From: Cephalopachus bancanus
Lineage: Eukaryota; Chordata; Mammalia; Primates; Tarsiidae
Reading direction: 5' to 3'
Length of the DNA stretch: 64,000 nucleotides
Assembly: GCA_027257055.1 (NCBI GenBank)
Contig: JAPVLO010000115.1
Span: 3,844,001-3,908,000 of the forward strand
Positions 1 to 17,799 of the stretch are shown one piece after another. The notes beneath the pieces were generated by a model, which made no database searches, was not told the origin of the DNA, and worked only from the letters and a program-made list of their open reading frames with translations. Numbering within the stretch: the stretch's first letter is position 1; each line of letters begins with the position of its first letter. Both the position numbers and the translations under genes were made by a program.

Positions 1-739
1 CATGGCAGCAGGAACTCCAAAAAGATTTTAACACTTAATGGCTTAATAGTACAGTAAATAAATTTTCCACAAGCAGTACACATTTTGTAAAATAGAGCAC
101 CACCCCACTTCACTACAAAATATCTGATGGTATAAAGTGGTCTGCACAACATCAATGGATTCATATTTATCCTTTCTTTTGCTTATTTTTTACACTGGGA
201 ATCAATTTCCCTTTTAAGAGTTCTTAAGCACAGTTTCTACTACATTTGCCAATGTTTTCTGTAAGAAAAAATGTATCACCCAAAAATGGATATGCTAAAA
301 ACTCCACAGAGGACCTCCAATGACAGACAGCAGCAATGCGTCACAGCAAGAAAAAAGTCTGCCAGACCCACGTTTCAGAAAACCAGGCCAAGCAAGCAGC
401 AGCCTAGGAAAGAGACCATCGCGTAAGTTGTCTGAATTTATTTGTTTCAAAGTGCACACACGGGTTGCGAACTTGGAAAGGTTCCTGAACCTGTCAGTCT
501 TCAGACACTGAGTTGAAGCAAACCACAAATATACTCAGAATTTATCCTCAACCTGTTACGATGAGGCTTAAAGAGAGAAAAATTCCTGCACTTATAGATT
601 GAAAGTAGGAACTTCTTTGTTTTTGTGTTTTAAACAATATTACTAAATAATTGTAATACATCCATATAAAGAGTGTAGTAAGCTTGGCAATGATCCTGTT
701 TTTGGTATCAAAGACAAGGTCTGGTAGGTGGGATCATGA

Positions 740-910
740 TATTCTGAAAAAGTCTAATACTGCCTATGTCTTATTCTGTGGCCTTGAGCAAACCCCAACT
801 CTTGCCTCTACTAGTCTGCAAATCTGAGGCTGCACTACTTCTTAACGTCACTGGTAGGTGTGAAGAGAACATATAAAAATGCACAAAGTGCTTTACACAG
901 AAAATGTGCT
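740..910 (+). repeat. MIR-like fragment
   Basis: This stretch follows the MIR order: 'tgtggccttgagcaaa', a 'ctgcaaatctgaggct' position equivalent to 'ctcatctgtaaaatg', then 'tataaaaatgcacaaagtgc'. It is highly diverged. Confidence 0.4.
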
Positions 911-2665
911 ATTATTATGGGATACTGAAAAGGTTACAATTTGCTTGAATCATACACAAAGTAACTTTGTGCAATTTTTTTTTAAATCTAGAAGATTTTT
1001 TCTGTATGGCCAAATAAACTGAAGTGCATCCTGAATACAAATAAAAATGTTTAAGTGTGTCAAAAATTCACAAATAATGCTAATAACAAAAACCGGTAAT
1101 GACGAAAAGAAACATTTAAAAGAATAAATGTTTAAGTCTCTTTTTTCTGACTTCCTATCTAAATTATCTTAATTTCAGTTATTGATATAGTAGGTTTTGG
1201 GGGGAGTTTTGGCTTTTTTTTTTTTAATACTTCACAATATCCTGAAAGAAAAAAAATGGTTTGTCTTCCTGAACATATGTAAACAAGAATGTTTTCCCCT
1301 CCTCAGAGCAGGCTCCCATTCTGTTCCACCACAGAGTGGTCACCTTCTCTGTGTAGGTGAGGCAGATGGGCAGGCGGCACACAGCAGGTCTCTGCATCAA
1401 GACTGCACCACCTGTTTACAATCTCTTCAGAGGAAAGGCGTACCAGTGGCTCCAAAGAATCGAGGCAAAAAAAGCACACGGACAGAGTTCAAGTGCTCTG
1501 CCATTTGATGCAACTGCTATAGAGAAATTCTCCCCTTTTGTTTTGAAAAGCTTATTATTTCATACCATATGCAAATCATAATATTAGGCAATAATATTTG
1601 AGAAATACTCAAGTCAAATTAAAGGCTTCAATAGCCTTGCCAAAAGCACTGTGATTTTCCTATAAAAAAATTATTCCAATTTGTTGATCTTACATAGGAT
1701 GAAACATACTGTAACAATCTTCATAATTTATGTCCTGTTGGGACACAATGATTTAAAGTAACATAATACAGAGCCGCATCACAGCTAATCTAAACCACCT
1801 GACCAGATAAACGCCAGCTTCCCTTCTCTCTTCAGCAAGGGCATTTCTGTTTATTGTCATATCATTTCCTCATTCTAGGAACATGCAAAATAAATGCAGC
1901 CAACCTGCACTGCAGTGGGAGGCTGAGCCAGTCTTTCCCATGTCAGGAGGTTTGTGAGCACACAGGTACCAGTACAATGTCAAGGGTTTACAAGACAGAA
2001 AACAATCCAAGAATTCCACCCTCAAAATCATTTACAGCGAATCAAATATGGATTCATCCAGTACAATCTGGACCAGGTGTGGTGTTATAAACCACGGTCT
2101 TTTGGTTGTTGGTTTTTGTTGTTGTTATTTTTTAAACGTCACTGAAGAGGTAATTCTTTAAACAAATTATGGGGCTTGCTGTGAGCCAAATTTTTATAAA
2201 TGCTTCAATCATATCTCTTGCCATGCTCACAGGCACTCGTGATCTGATTAACCAAACCGAAATGCCCATAATAACCAACATCTTTTGGGGGTGAGGGATC
2301 TTGATAGAAGAAAAAGACAAAGTCCAAAAGAGCCCTGACCATGTTCATTTCTGGTATACAACTACATAGGCAGACTTCAAACTGTGAGGTTTCTTCAGGG
2401 TCCAAATCCCTCTACCCTCACATATGAAAAACCTTATTAGGCACAGGAGGTTTTTAGGGAACTTAAGGGAAGGGTTTAAAGTTTCAATCGTGAAAGAAAA
2501 AGTGTAGGAACACATGTGCATTCGGCAGATAACAATTCACTGCAAATATTTTAAATCAAAACAAAACGCCTGTCTGACCAAATTTTTATAAACTTGGTTG
2601 GGGAAGAGGAAAACAATTGTTTAAGGGTGGTTTCAAATATTGCTTTCTGCTGTTGCTGAAAATTT

Positions 2666-2788
2666 TCAAAGCTTTTCATGCTCCATTGGAAGTGGCTCTG
2701 CTTCAACAAGCTGTTCTGGTGGGCCCTGCCAAAGCAATGGTCCGATACACTTTGTTACAAGTTTATCAATGTGCTTACCCAGGCAAAT
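2666..2788 (-). pseudogene. Protein-like C-terminal reading frame of unknown origin
   Basis: A minus-strand frame of 40 codons reads through KHIDKLVTKCIGPLLWQGPP and EQLVEAEPLPMEHEKL to a TGA stop. The composition (balanced charged and hydrophobic residues, no repeats) looks more protein-like than random intronic sequence. It is closed upstream by an in-frame TAA. The neighbouring frame upstream (LMGRVNYINLPG) could continue it if one base has been lost or gained. I do not recognise the protein. It may be the end of a processed pseudogene, an unrecognised exon, or chance. Confidence 0.22.
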
Positions 2789-3250
2789 TTATGTAATTAA
2801 CTCTGCCCATCAAGACCAGTGTAAAATAGGGTCCCTCCACTGAAAGTGATGAGGTGATTGAACACAAGTGGATGAGACAGGACTAGGGACACCAGGAGCC
2901 TGCTCCCACGCCCAGCTCCACTGCAGGGCCACACTGCAGTGTCCTCACCCAGTTCCCCCAGTCCCAGAACACACAGAAGCTAAGCCAGCACAGCTTTTCA
3001 GTCTCTCACGTCTATCTGCACAGTAATAGAGACCGCGTGTAGTGACATTTCTGTCACAATCTAGAGCTTTTTGATTCAGGAAATTAAAGGGAAAATATAA
3101 TTTTGGAGTATTCTTTTCAGGCGATAGACAGTAACTGGGGTTTAAATTTGACAACATGCACATTTGTAAAAATATAAGGTACTAGATTACAAATCTGCAG
3201 TACTGGTGACAGTACTATCAATAGTGAATTTTCATTAAAAGTGGATCTCA

Positions 3251-3540
3251 GCTGGGTACAGTGGTTCGTGCCTGTAATTCCAGCACTTTGGGAGGCCAAG
3301 GTGGGAGGACTGCTTGAGGCCACGAGTTCAAGACCAGTCTAGGCAACACAGCGAGACCACATTGCTACAAAAAGTCAAAAATTAACCCAGGAGTGGCAGC
3401 CCACACCTGTAGTCCCAACTACTTGGGAGGCTGAGGCAGAAAGATCACCTGAGCCCAGTATGTCAAGGATGCGGTAGCCATGATCATGCCACTGCACTCC
3501 AGTCTGGGCAACAGAGTGAGACTCCACATTTTAAAAAAAA
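3251..3540 (+). mobile_element. Alu, older type, full length
   Basis: Both arms are recognisable: 'gctgggtacagtgg' head, 'caagaccagtctaggcaac', a middle A-rich link, the right arm ending 'cactgcactccagtctgg', and an A tail. The sequence is AluJ/S-like without the lineage-specific changes. Confidence 0.9.
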
Positions 3541-4099
3541 GGTGGGTTTCTTCACTGTTAATAGTGCTAACAGCAAATTTTTATTAAAAGTGAGTCTTTT
3601 TTGGTCCTAAAGCACTCATAATGTAGACTGAGTCCCCACTGGCTAATTCATGTTTAAATGATCTTTGGACCTTATGTATACTTTTCCAGTTTTCAAAGTC
3701 AGCTCACATTGCTCTGAAGTCACAAGGGCTTAGGTCACCATTGGTTACCATGGCCTCATGAAGGGAAAGGGATTTTCTGATGATAAAGAGTCTGTCCCTG
3801 GGTACAATGTGACTGTCACCAAGCTCTGACTTTCTCACAATCCTGAATTTTCATTTTTATTAATCTAGATACCAGAGGTTATCTCAGCAATTCTATTTCT
3901 AGATTTATACCCTATGGAAATACTTAATGCCTATACACGAGGAGACAAAAAGATGCTTTTGACAGAACTGCCAGTAATAAAAAAAATCAGAAAGAATTCA
4001 TCAGTAGGGAAATGGAATCCATCAATAGGGAAATAAACAGCTTAATAGTTCATTTATTACATTTTTGATTTGCAGAGGAATAGTACATTTTAAAAATAC
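3541..4099. other. PCBD2: Intronic sequence, no feature seen
   Basis: This is ordinary A+T-rich intron of PCBD2. I see no gene, young repeat or notable structure. Confidence 0.5.
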
Positions 4100-4107
4100 A
4101 CCTACTA

Positions 4108-4400
4108 GGCCGGGCTCGGTGGCTCAGCCTATAATCCCAGCACTTTGGGAGGCCCAAGTGAGGGGATTGCCTGAGCCCGTGGGTTCAAGACCTGCCTGGG
4201 TAACTTGGTGAGACCTCATCTCTACAATAAACCAAAAAATTAGCCGGATGTGGTGGCGCACGCCTGTAGTTCCAGCTACTTGGAAGGATCGCTGGAACCC
4301 AGCAGGTCGAGGCTGTGGTGGCCGGGAGCGGCCACTGCACTCCAGTCTGGGTGACAGAGTGGTCTCACTCCAACTCAAAACAAAAACAAAAACAAAAAAA
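4108..4400 (+). mobile_element. Alu, lineage-specific type
   Basis: The element carries the 'ggccgggctcggtggctcag' head and 'ctacaataaaccaaaaaatt' link. It is flanked by an 8-base target-site duplication, ACCTACTA (4,100-4,107 and 4,401-4,408). A short internal deletion lies in the right arm. Confidence 0.93.
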
Positions 4401-4829
4401 ACCTACTATATCAGAAGCAGCACAATATAATGGAAAGGACATTGGACCAGGAATCCAAAATCTGGACTTGAGACTCAAACCTTGAGCAAGGTACACGGTG
4501 TGGTGGGACCATTTCCCACCTAAGTAAGAGGAAGTATTTGGTACCAATCACACGGCACATTGCCCTGACATACATAGCAATGCTCAATATTTTTAGAAAC
4601 TGGATAATAATAGTATAATTTAGTATGTACAAGGAACAGGATGTCTCTGATTATTAAAGTTTTGACCATAAACTACTTTTTATGCTCGTCATTTACATGG
4701 AAAAGCCTGGGTAGACTCTTTTCTGATCAAGTGGCGCCTTCTGAATATAACTGATTCCTGCTGATTACGGGTCTTAGTACGTCTCAGGGCTATTACTCTG
4801 ACCACTGATTGTCATTGTTCAGTTCTAGG

Positions 4830-5055
4830 GACAAAGAAGAGAAGGGACAATTCAATGAGCGCTCATAAAATAACTACTCCAGATCAGGCACTCACTGCAA
4901 CCCCGTGAACAGGTTTATCATTCCTTTTTCTACAGAGGAAAGAACTGAGGCTCTCTAGAGGTGAAGTCATTTGCCCAGAGTACACACATCATAACAAGGG
5001 AGGCTGGGATTCAAACTCAAGGGCCGTATGTCCTACTCCAAAGCGTCCGTGTACA
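4830..5055 (-). repeat. MIR
   Basis: The reverse complement shows the MIR core. On the plus strand the hallmarks are 'acagaggaaagaactgaggc', 'aagtcatttgcccagag' and 'gggattcaaactcaagg'. Confidence 0.75.
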
Positions 5056-5137
5056 AACCCCTGATGTCAGATTATACTTTTCTCATGTTTCTCTTTTGCC
5101 TAAAAGCAAATTATAGCACACATAAGTTTCCTGTAAT

Positions 5138-5446
5138 TTTTATTTATTGATTGATTGATTTATTGAGTGAGAGTCTCCCTCTGTCGCCCAGGCTGGAGTG
5201 CAGTGGCATGCTCACAGCCACTGCAACCTCGACCTGCTGGGCTCAGGTGATCCTTCCACTTCAGCCTTCCAAGTAGCTAGGACTACAGGCATGCGCCACC
5301 ACGCCCAGTTAATTTTTTTATTTATTGTAGAGATGTAGTCTCGCCAAGTTGCTCAGGCTGGTCTCAAACTCATGGGCTCAGGCAATCCTGTCACCCTTGG
5401 CCTCCCAGAGTGCTGGGATTATAGGCGTGAGCCACCGTGCCCAACC
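5138..5446 (-). mobile_element. Alu, lineage-specific type, inverted
   Basis: A T-rich tail on the left (TTTATTGATTGATTGATTTA) is followed by 'gagtctccctctgtcgccc', 'gacctgctgggctcagg', the link 'tttattgtagagatg' and the head at 'gccaccgtgcccaacc'. Confidence 0.93.
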
Positions 5447-10495
<5,049 letters not shown>

Positions 10496-11344
10496 CCAAC
10501 CTTCTAAGGTTGTTTTTGGCCATAGGACAGATGCAGCTCCTGGGTATGTTTCTGGGTAACTCTGGGATCCTGAAGGCTGCATAGCGAGGTAGCCTCATGG
10601 CCAGCAACTTCATGATTCCTGTTCCCTTCAGAACATCAACTGATACCTTTAGAAACAAAATCATACATTTGTTTCCAACTGCAATGGGCAACAGAGGAGA
10701 AAAAGAATCATGGTCAGCTAAACAACTCAAGTTCTCATGTTTCTGCCTTCTGCACAAGATCTGAAAACTTTACTGCGTTTGGAAATTCCAGAATCTTCCC
10801 AACAGTCTGCTCCTGAAAGCATGTGATATACACAGTTACAATCTTCTGCTCTGTACCCAGCACCTTCCTGGGCTCTGGCCCTGGTCACAAGCCCAGCACC
10901 ACCTAGGATTTCTTCTAGGTTACAAAGAAGAGATGCCATAATTTTCCAAAAAAAAATAATTTACAAGGTTCCAGATTGGTCGTTAATGGTATTTTCTTAT
11001 ACTGTTAAATGACTAATTACACCTGGTAACACCCTTAATTATCACTGCAGCCTCATTCTCATCTCACCACAATCTTTTCAGCATAATTCCTGACTGCCAT
11101 TCTACTTCCTTGGTGTGACTCAGGCCAAAGAAGCAACAAACTTCCCTCCAGAAAGATGATCAACAAAGCAGAAAGAACCTCTGTACTGGCTCCAGTTGAG
11201 AGAGGGCATGTCCATTCAGGACCACAGACTCTGCTGAGGAGTGCACACTGTCCTAACCTCAGCAACAACACGTAACGTGATGACTGCGCAATTCAGGAGC
11301 AACGCTATTGCCAAGACAACTACAACTACTTATTCAGAAATAGA
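10496..11344. other. PCBD2: Intronic sequence, no feature seen
   Basis: About 850 bases of unique-looking intron lie between two Alus. Short open frames are present but have no recognisable content. Confidence 0.45.
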
Positions 11345-11650
11345 GGCCAGGCATGGTAGCTCACACCCGTAATCTCAGCACTTTGGGAGGCCGAGGCAGG
11401 AGGACTGGTTGAGTCCAGGAGCTCAAGACCAGCCTGGGCAACATAGTGAGAACTTATCTCTACAAAAAAAAATCCAAAAATTAGCCGGGCATGTAGTGGC
11501 ATGTGCCTGTAGTCCCAGCTATTCGGGAGGCTGAAGAGAGAGGATTGCTTGAGCCCAAGAGTTTGAGGCTGCAGTGAGCAGTGATTGTGCTACTGCACTC
11601 CTGTCTAGGCAACAAAGTTAGATCCTCACTCAAAAAAGAGAGAAAGAGAG
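11345..11650 (+). mobile_element. Alu, older type
   Basis: Head 'ggccaggcatggtagctcac', 'aagaccagcctgggcaacat', link 'ctctacaaaaaaaaatcc', right arm to 'caacaaagttagatcctcac' and a purine-rich AGAGAAAGAGAG tail. Confidence 0.9.
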
Positions 11651-13859
11651 CAAGACTTTGTTTGTTTGCTTTAATTTGTTTATACATTATTTATATATTT
11701 ATGTGTAATATTATGTCGTATTTGTTTACATAGTTTAAAATACAAAATGTCCAGAGAGTTGAACTTATACTTTAATTCAGTTCAGCTCTGTGAATTAACT
11801 TTTACAAATGCAAAACAGTATGTTGCCAGTTTCTTTTTAAGGACCCATGTCAAGTGGGAGGATACCAAAGAAATTCATCATTCAATTCTTATTTGTAGGA
11901 GCAGATTCTCTGTAACGTATAAATTATTTTGATTTATGGTGAATCATTATTGTATTCATAAATGCTGGAAAGTTGGTGAACAACATGATATAATGACACC
12001 CCAAAATAATTTTATAACTGCAGGTGTGCAAATTGTAACATGTGGAAGATGACTCAAAGGATAATGGGGAATAAAGCAGTTTAGAAGAGGTCACATAAAG
12101 GAGGGAAGGGGTTGAGGGTATGTACCCCAATATTCTGAGATGACTTCAAAACCAATCCACTGGTGTATAGGCAGATGCCGGGGAGCAGTCATACACAGGC
12201 AGCAAAGTCAACAGTTACATTTAAACAAGCAAAGGCAAAATGCTTCGTAATTTACAACAACCCAATCATATTGCTCATTCTTTTGAGGTTAAATGCTACT
12301 GACATAAGCTACACCTGAATCCAATCAGTGCAGAGACGTTGAGAAGATTCACACGAAAGGACTAAATTTGTCACAAATGGGTTGGTTTCCGATCTTAATG
12401 TAGCCAAGTTGCTTTACTCTGACCTCCATTGAACAAATCAACTTAATGGGCACTAGGAGTGCTATAAAACTTAACAATGGAGTGATTTTTAACTTTTAAA
12501 ATATAGTTATGAAGCAAAATGTTGGATAGCTTCTACAATACTGGAAATCAAATTAAATCTAGATGTTTTTTAACAGTCTTGACAGATATAATCCTAGTTA
12601 CCATGTAAATTTATGGTAAGCTGCTGTGATATTAGCCACAGGTGCTACTTTTAATATATGAGCCGCATCTGGCTGGGAATAGAATTTCTCAGAGGACTGA
12701 AAATGACCTCACTATCAGACAATGGAAGGGAAAAAAACAAGACCACTGTGGCATATAAAAAACTGAAGATGTGGTCCACAACTAAATAGTTCACATAAAA
12801 TTCATTTTAACTCTGCAGTTGTAGGTTAAAGGATACTATGCTTTCAATATTTAAGAGGCGTAGATATATTTCAACCAAATAGCCAAAAGATTAAGAATGT
12901 AAGACAGTTATGAATACCCTGGCTACATATATAATACTAGTTTTCCAACCTTTGATCAATGTCGGAAAAAATGATGCACTAAGACTTGAAAAGAAAATTC
13001 TTTCATGGTTCCCAAGCACACGACATGATTAGACACCACCAGGCATACCAAACCAAGATGTAACAATTACTGATCTCAAAGTAGCAGCAACTCTCCAGTG
13101 CCTGGTCAACATCACTGGTCATATTTTCAAAGTTCGTTGGAGTCATTCATCATGCCCAAGAAAACATTCTTACCAAGCGAACATTTTTTTTTAAATCACT
13201 ACAAGTAGTCACCATTCTGAATTTGAGAACCAGCAATATCATCCACAGACAAACAAAGAAAGAAAACCCAAGTCTCTTACTTACCCAATTCAAAAACAAA
13301 AGCATGAATATGTATTAAACATATAATTGTCTGCTTTCAAGAAACCCTCCCTGAGTCATTCAAAAGCCATCATTTGCCAGAGAACTGGCAAGTGTAGAAA
13401 TGTGATAGAGGATTTACAAAGATTTAATTTCCTATGAAATAACTCTTCCTGAATTAAACAAGCCTTCTTTATCTGAGAAAACTCTCTAAAAGAGAAACAT
13501 TTCTGTAAAAATATTCCCTACACCCCTGCACTAAGCTGTGAGAATGGGGGCTACAAAGCACTATAACATAACATTTTCCTTCTGGCTGTCTCAAGTAACT
13601 TGAAGGGCTTGATTTTTTAGCTTCAATGGATCAATTCTATCTAGGTGATGATTTCAACTTACTTTTTAAACAAGTGACTGGATCTATGCCTGATCTCAAC
13701 GGGCATCAGACCCTTAGTATCTTTAGTAAGAACCACCTGGTATGGCTCCCTGACACTTCTGTGTTCAACTGACAGCATTAATATGGTGCATTTAGAAAAG
13801 GTAGGTTCACAAAGCCCCAACTGCAAAGATGGTTACTATATAAGCGTATTGGCTAAATT

Positions 13860-14016
13860 AAATATGGCTTTTCCATTTAATGGAATACTATACATATCCC
13901 ACCATTAGAAACCATGAGGTAAAATATTTTATTGACATGGAAAAATGTTCGCTATACATGAAGTGAAAAAACAACTGACTAAAAAGTATCTATGCTATGA
14001 CTCCAAACATACATAC

Positions 14017-14067
<51 letters not shown>

Positions 14068-14170
14068 TACGTACTCATACAAAACACATTCACATATCGT
14101 TTCTTAAGTGGGCAAACAAATTACAGGTATATTTTTCTTCTTTATACTTTTCTGTGATTTCCAAATTATG
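13860..14170 (+). repeat. Old L1M 3'-end fragment hosting a CA repeat
   Basis: 'atggaatactatacatatcc', a 'gaagtgaaaaaac' position and 'ttctttatacttttctgtg' follow the order of old mammalian L1 3' regions. The CA microsatellite interrupts it. Confidence 0.5.
14019..14064. repeat. (CA)23 microsatellite
   Basis: An uninterrupted run of 23 AC units (46 bases), then CGCATACG. A perfect run of this length is likely to vary in length between individuals. Confidence 0.97.
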
Positions 14171-14474
14171 AAACATATTATGCAAGCAGAAAAAAATCCT
14201 GTTAATTAACCAACTGAACATACCACACAAATGTAACATGGTGGTAATTCCTAATAGAATGAGAGGCCTGGCTGATCTCTATGGATATGAGTCACCCACA
14301 AATCTTAAACCCAAATCTTAAATGTAAATAACACATAGTCTTCTTTAAGCACTCCAAAATAAACATTTTTTTCTAAATAGAACAAAGAAATAGACTCAAT
14401 TTTGAACAACAGAGTTATTCATTCAAAGGTCTAAGACCTGTGTTCAGAGAAGAGGGGTCACTTTAGGGTGGGAT

Positions 14475-14700
14475 GCCTAGGTTTAGAATGACAGCCCCAC
14501 TGACCATTTCCTCTGAAAATCTGAGCAAACTCCTTAACTTGCTTGACTTTTCCACTATTAGAAAAATGGGGATACTAAAACTTCCCCTTCCAAGGCTTCT
14601 GGGAAGCTTCAAAGGGAATAACCTATGTTATTTCATAGGTCACCTAAAAATGAGCTACTATGCTAGCTAATGCCTAATAGATACTCAAATACTCATTAGT
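14475..14700 (+). repeat. MIR
   Basis: 'ctgagcaaactccttaactt', 'ttagaaaaatggggatacta' and 'taatagatactcaaatactc' follow the MIR consensus order. Confidence 0.6.
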
Positions 14701-16389
14701 TCATAAAGTACTTTGTAACTCTCTAAACCATCACAAAGAAAACTGACTTGGCTGCATTTCAGGCAAGTAATGCAACACTAAGAGTTACCTGTATGCAGAG
14801 TGACCTTAAAGCAACATCTTTACATCAAAATTTCTAAAAATAATTTCTAAAAAATCTAGCCAATATATCTTTAACTTTTCTTTATTAAGTTATGATTTTT
14901 TTAAAAAAAGAAAGAAAAATCAGCCACGAGTGCTGGACTAGTGGTCACAGAAAAGGAAAGGAAAAGAGAGAATCTTTGATTAAAATAATTGTTCTGAAGC
15001 AGAAATAAGTGCTTAATGGCTGGCAGGCAGACAGGCCTTTGGCAACCTTCCCATGTGGTACTCTGGAGCATCTCAGAAGAAACTGCCATGGGCCCTCACC
15101 AGTATTCACAAGAGACTGTGGCTATGGCTGTGGCTGTGGCTGTAACTGTAGGTGGCTGAAGCTACGATGCTAAAATCCTGAGTGAGCGCCAGGTCCAGTT
15201 TCTCATCCCTAGAGCTAACTGACCAGAGGTGCCATGAATGGCCCACCTTCCTTTCTGATGCTTAAAGCCCGTATGCAGAACAAAGGGACAATCAATGCTG
15301 TTGTTTTGCTGGGAAGTGCCCCATGGCACCACAGATCACCCTCTCTCGTCCTGTCAAACACAGCCACTTAGTGGCCAGAGAAGCTAGTCACCTTTAGGAA
15401 CCATCTATGTCCAGGCATAAAGAGATATAGAAGAAAAGTCCCTGCTGAGAAAGGGTTTTATGTATAACCTGTAGGAGACAAAGATGAAAGCACTATATTT
15501 CCTGGGGGCTCAGAGCACTGACCAGGATCACCCATGGTGAACCAAATCAAGAGACCTCATATATTCAGAATATACCTAGGTAACACTGAGCTGGGTACTA
15601 CAGGAGCTGTACACAGGACAACCCAAGTCTCTGCCCTCAAGGTGTTCATACCTTAGCTGGAGAGAAACACGGGTGAGTAGTTACACTACCCTGCTGCATA
15701 ATCTAAGTTGCACTTAATCTCATCCCAATTTTGCCACTTGTTCACTGTCACCCTGGGCAAACCACTTCACCTCGTCTCTCAGCTACCTTGTCCTTTCTAG
15801 CTCTGACAGTCCTAGGCTCCCTCTTGAAGCTCTATGGTACACAGGCTCAGCAACAAAACAAGGCTGAAAGAACACCACAAGCAAGTAAAGATAACCCAAG
15901 GACTGAATTCTAAATGGAAAGAAGACTCATGTCTGAGGCTACAAGGGTTGGTATAAAGCATATGAGCTCCAATGCCTCTCCAGGCTGGCCTGCACCCCAC
16001 CCCACCAAAGCCACCTTTGCTGACACTGATGACCTCCATGCTGCTTCATGCAATGGTCATCCTTTGGTACTCGTATTACTTCGTGTCTCAGCAGAATTGA
16101 TCCCTCCCTCCTTTTAAAGCATCATCTTCTGGATTCTGTGACCCAACATTGACTGGATTATCTTCGTATCTCTCTAACAAGTCTTTCTTATCTTTTGCCA
16201 GCTCCTCCTCTTCTATCCAACCCCTAAGTGGACCAAGTCCTGAGCCTTCCTGTCTTCTCACACTCTAATTTCTTCCCGAGTCTTCTCATCAATTATCTTG
16301 GCTTTTTTCCATACATACCTAGGATTCTCCAATCATCTACAACCCAGACATTGCCTGAGTTTCCTTTCTTCTCTCTCTTTCTGTCTCTC

Positions 16390-16676
16390 TCTTTTGAAAC
16401 AGGGTTTCACTCTGTCACACTGGTTGGAGTACAATGGCATGACCATAGCCCACTGAAGCCTTGAACTCCTAGATTTAAGTGACCCTCTCACCTCAGCCTC
16501 CCGAGAAGCTAGGACTATAGGCATGCACGACTACACCCAGCTAATTTTTAAATTTTTTGTAGAGATGAGGTCTTACTATATTGCGCAGGCCAGTCTTGAA
16601 TTTCTGGTCTCAAATGATTCTCCAGTTCCAGCATGACCTGTGCTGGAATTACAGGCATGAGCCACCATGTCCACCC
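16390..16676 (-). mobile_element. Alu, older type, inverted
   Basis: 'gggtttcactctgtcacac', 'cacctcagcctcccgagaag', link 'ttttttgtagagatgagg' and head 'gagccaccatgtccaccc' are all visible. A CT-rich tract (CTCTCTCTTTCTGTCTCTCT) precedes it. Confidence 0.9.
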
Positions 16677-16826
16677 TTGGTCCATAGTTTAAGTGTACAT
16701 TAAGCATTAGCCGTTAGGATTTTTCTTCCTGGCCCTTACCATAATTTGTAACGATATATTCATTTTTAATTTGTTTATGCTTTCCCTCTCACACTATACT
16801 ATAAGTTTCATGAAAATAGGGACAGT

Positions 16827-17091
16827 GGTCTGGTATGGTGGCTCACACCTGTGATCCCAGCACTTGGGAGGCAAGAGAACTGCCTGAGCCCAGGGCAACT
16901 TGGCAAGACCTCGTCTCTACAGTAAATCAAAAAATTAGCCAGGTTTGATGGCATTTGCCTTAATTCCAGCTACTCGGAAGGCTGAGGCAGAAGGATCACC
17001 TAAGCCCAGCAGGTCGAGACTGTGGTAGCCGTGAGCACGCCACTGCACTCCAGCCTGGGCAACAGAATGCGACTCTGACAAAAAAAAAAAA
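16827..17091 (+). mobile_element. Alu, lineage-specific type, with left-arm deletion
   Basis: 'ggtatggtggctcacacctg' head, 'ggcaacttggcaagacctcg', 'ctacagtaaatcaaaaaatt', a right arm with 'cccagcaggtcgagactg', and an A tail. The left arm lacks about 25 bases. Confidence 0.9.
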
Positions 17092-17094
17092 GGC

Positions 17095-17190
17095 AGTATC
17101 TGCTTTGTTAGCAGCTGCACCCCAATGCCGAGCACAGTGTTTTGCCTACAGTAAGTGCTCAATAACTGTTGGTTATTCTTAAGTACATAA
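17095..17190 (+). repeat. MIR or L2 3'-end fragment
   Basis: 'gccgagcacagtgttttgcc' and 'cagtaagtgctcaataactg' match the common 3' end of MIR/L2-type elements. Confidence 0.5.
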
Positions 17191-17307
17191 ATATCAAGAA
17201 AAACTTTCTAGAAGTGGGTGGGATATGAACAGATGCGGCAGGATAGGGTAGGATGGAGCATGAGAGGGAGAAGAACAATATGAATCAAGGTAGAAAAAAA
17301 CAAAGGA

Positions 17308-17471
17308 ACCGGGCACAGTGGCTCACACCTGTAATCTCAGCTACGCAGGAGGCTGAGGCGGGAGGATCCCTTAAAACCAGGAGTTCAAGGTTACAGTGAG
17401 CTGTGATCGTGCCACTCCACTCCAGCCTGGGTGACAAAGCAAGGCCTTGTATCTCTAAAAAAAAAAAAAAC
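17308..17471 (+). mobile_element. Half-length Alu (left-arm start joined to right arm)
   Basis: The head 'ccgggcacagtggctcacac' leads directly into 'ctacgcaggaggctgaggcg', so most of the left arm is missing. It ends in an A tail. It could be a free right monomer (FRAM-type) or a deletion product. Confidence 0.8.
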
Positions 17472-17478
17472 AAAACTG

Positions 17479-17775
17479 GGTCAGGCACAGTGGCTCAAGC
17501 CTGTAATCCCAGCACTTTAGGAGGCCAAGGTGAGGGGAATGCCTGAGCCCGTGGGTTCAGACACCAGCCAGGGCAACTTGGCGAGACCTCGTCTCTACAA
17601 TAAATCAAAATGTAGCCGAGGTGGTAGCGCGTGCCTGTAGTTTCGGCTACTTGGAAGGCTAAGGCAGAAGGATCTCTGGAGCCCAGCAGGTCGACCCTGG
17701 GGTGGCCGTGAGCATGCCACTGCACTCCAGCCTGGGCGACTGAGTGAGACTCCAACTCAAAAAAAAAAAAAAAAA
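17479..17775 (+). mobile_element. Alu, lineage-specific type
   Basis: 'ggaatgcctgagcccgtggg', 'ggcaacttggcgagacctcg', 'ctacaataaatcaaaatgta', 'agcccagcaggtcgaccc', then a 16-base A tail. It follows another Alu tail after only a few bases. Confidence 0.93.
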
Positions 17776-17799
17776 GTTGAACTGAGATGTTAAGCGTCT

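Larger units (their letters stand above)
1..3250. other. Alu-free stretch inside PCBD2 intron 2; resembles 3' UTR-like or old unique sequence
   Basis: Within 3.2 kb there is no Alu or young L1, unlike most of the window. A probable MIR fragment is at 740-910. The rest is A+T-rich sequence I do not recognise. Near its right end a minus-strand 40-codon frame (see 2,666-2,788) precedes about 2.6 kb without obvious repeats, which would fit the terminal exon or retrocopy of a gene with a long 3' UTR. The evidence is circumstantial. Confidence 0.4.
11651..16389. other. PCBD2: Intronic stretch with only old repeats
   Basis: No Alu and no credible gene. Within it I recognise an old L1 3' fragment with a CA repeat (13,860-14,170), MIR fragments (14,475-14,700 and perhaps 15,710-15,800), and a short irregular GGCTGT repeat near 15,118-15,155. 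Confidence 0.45.
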
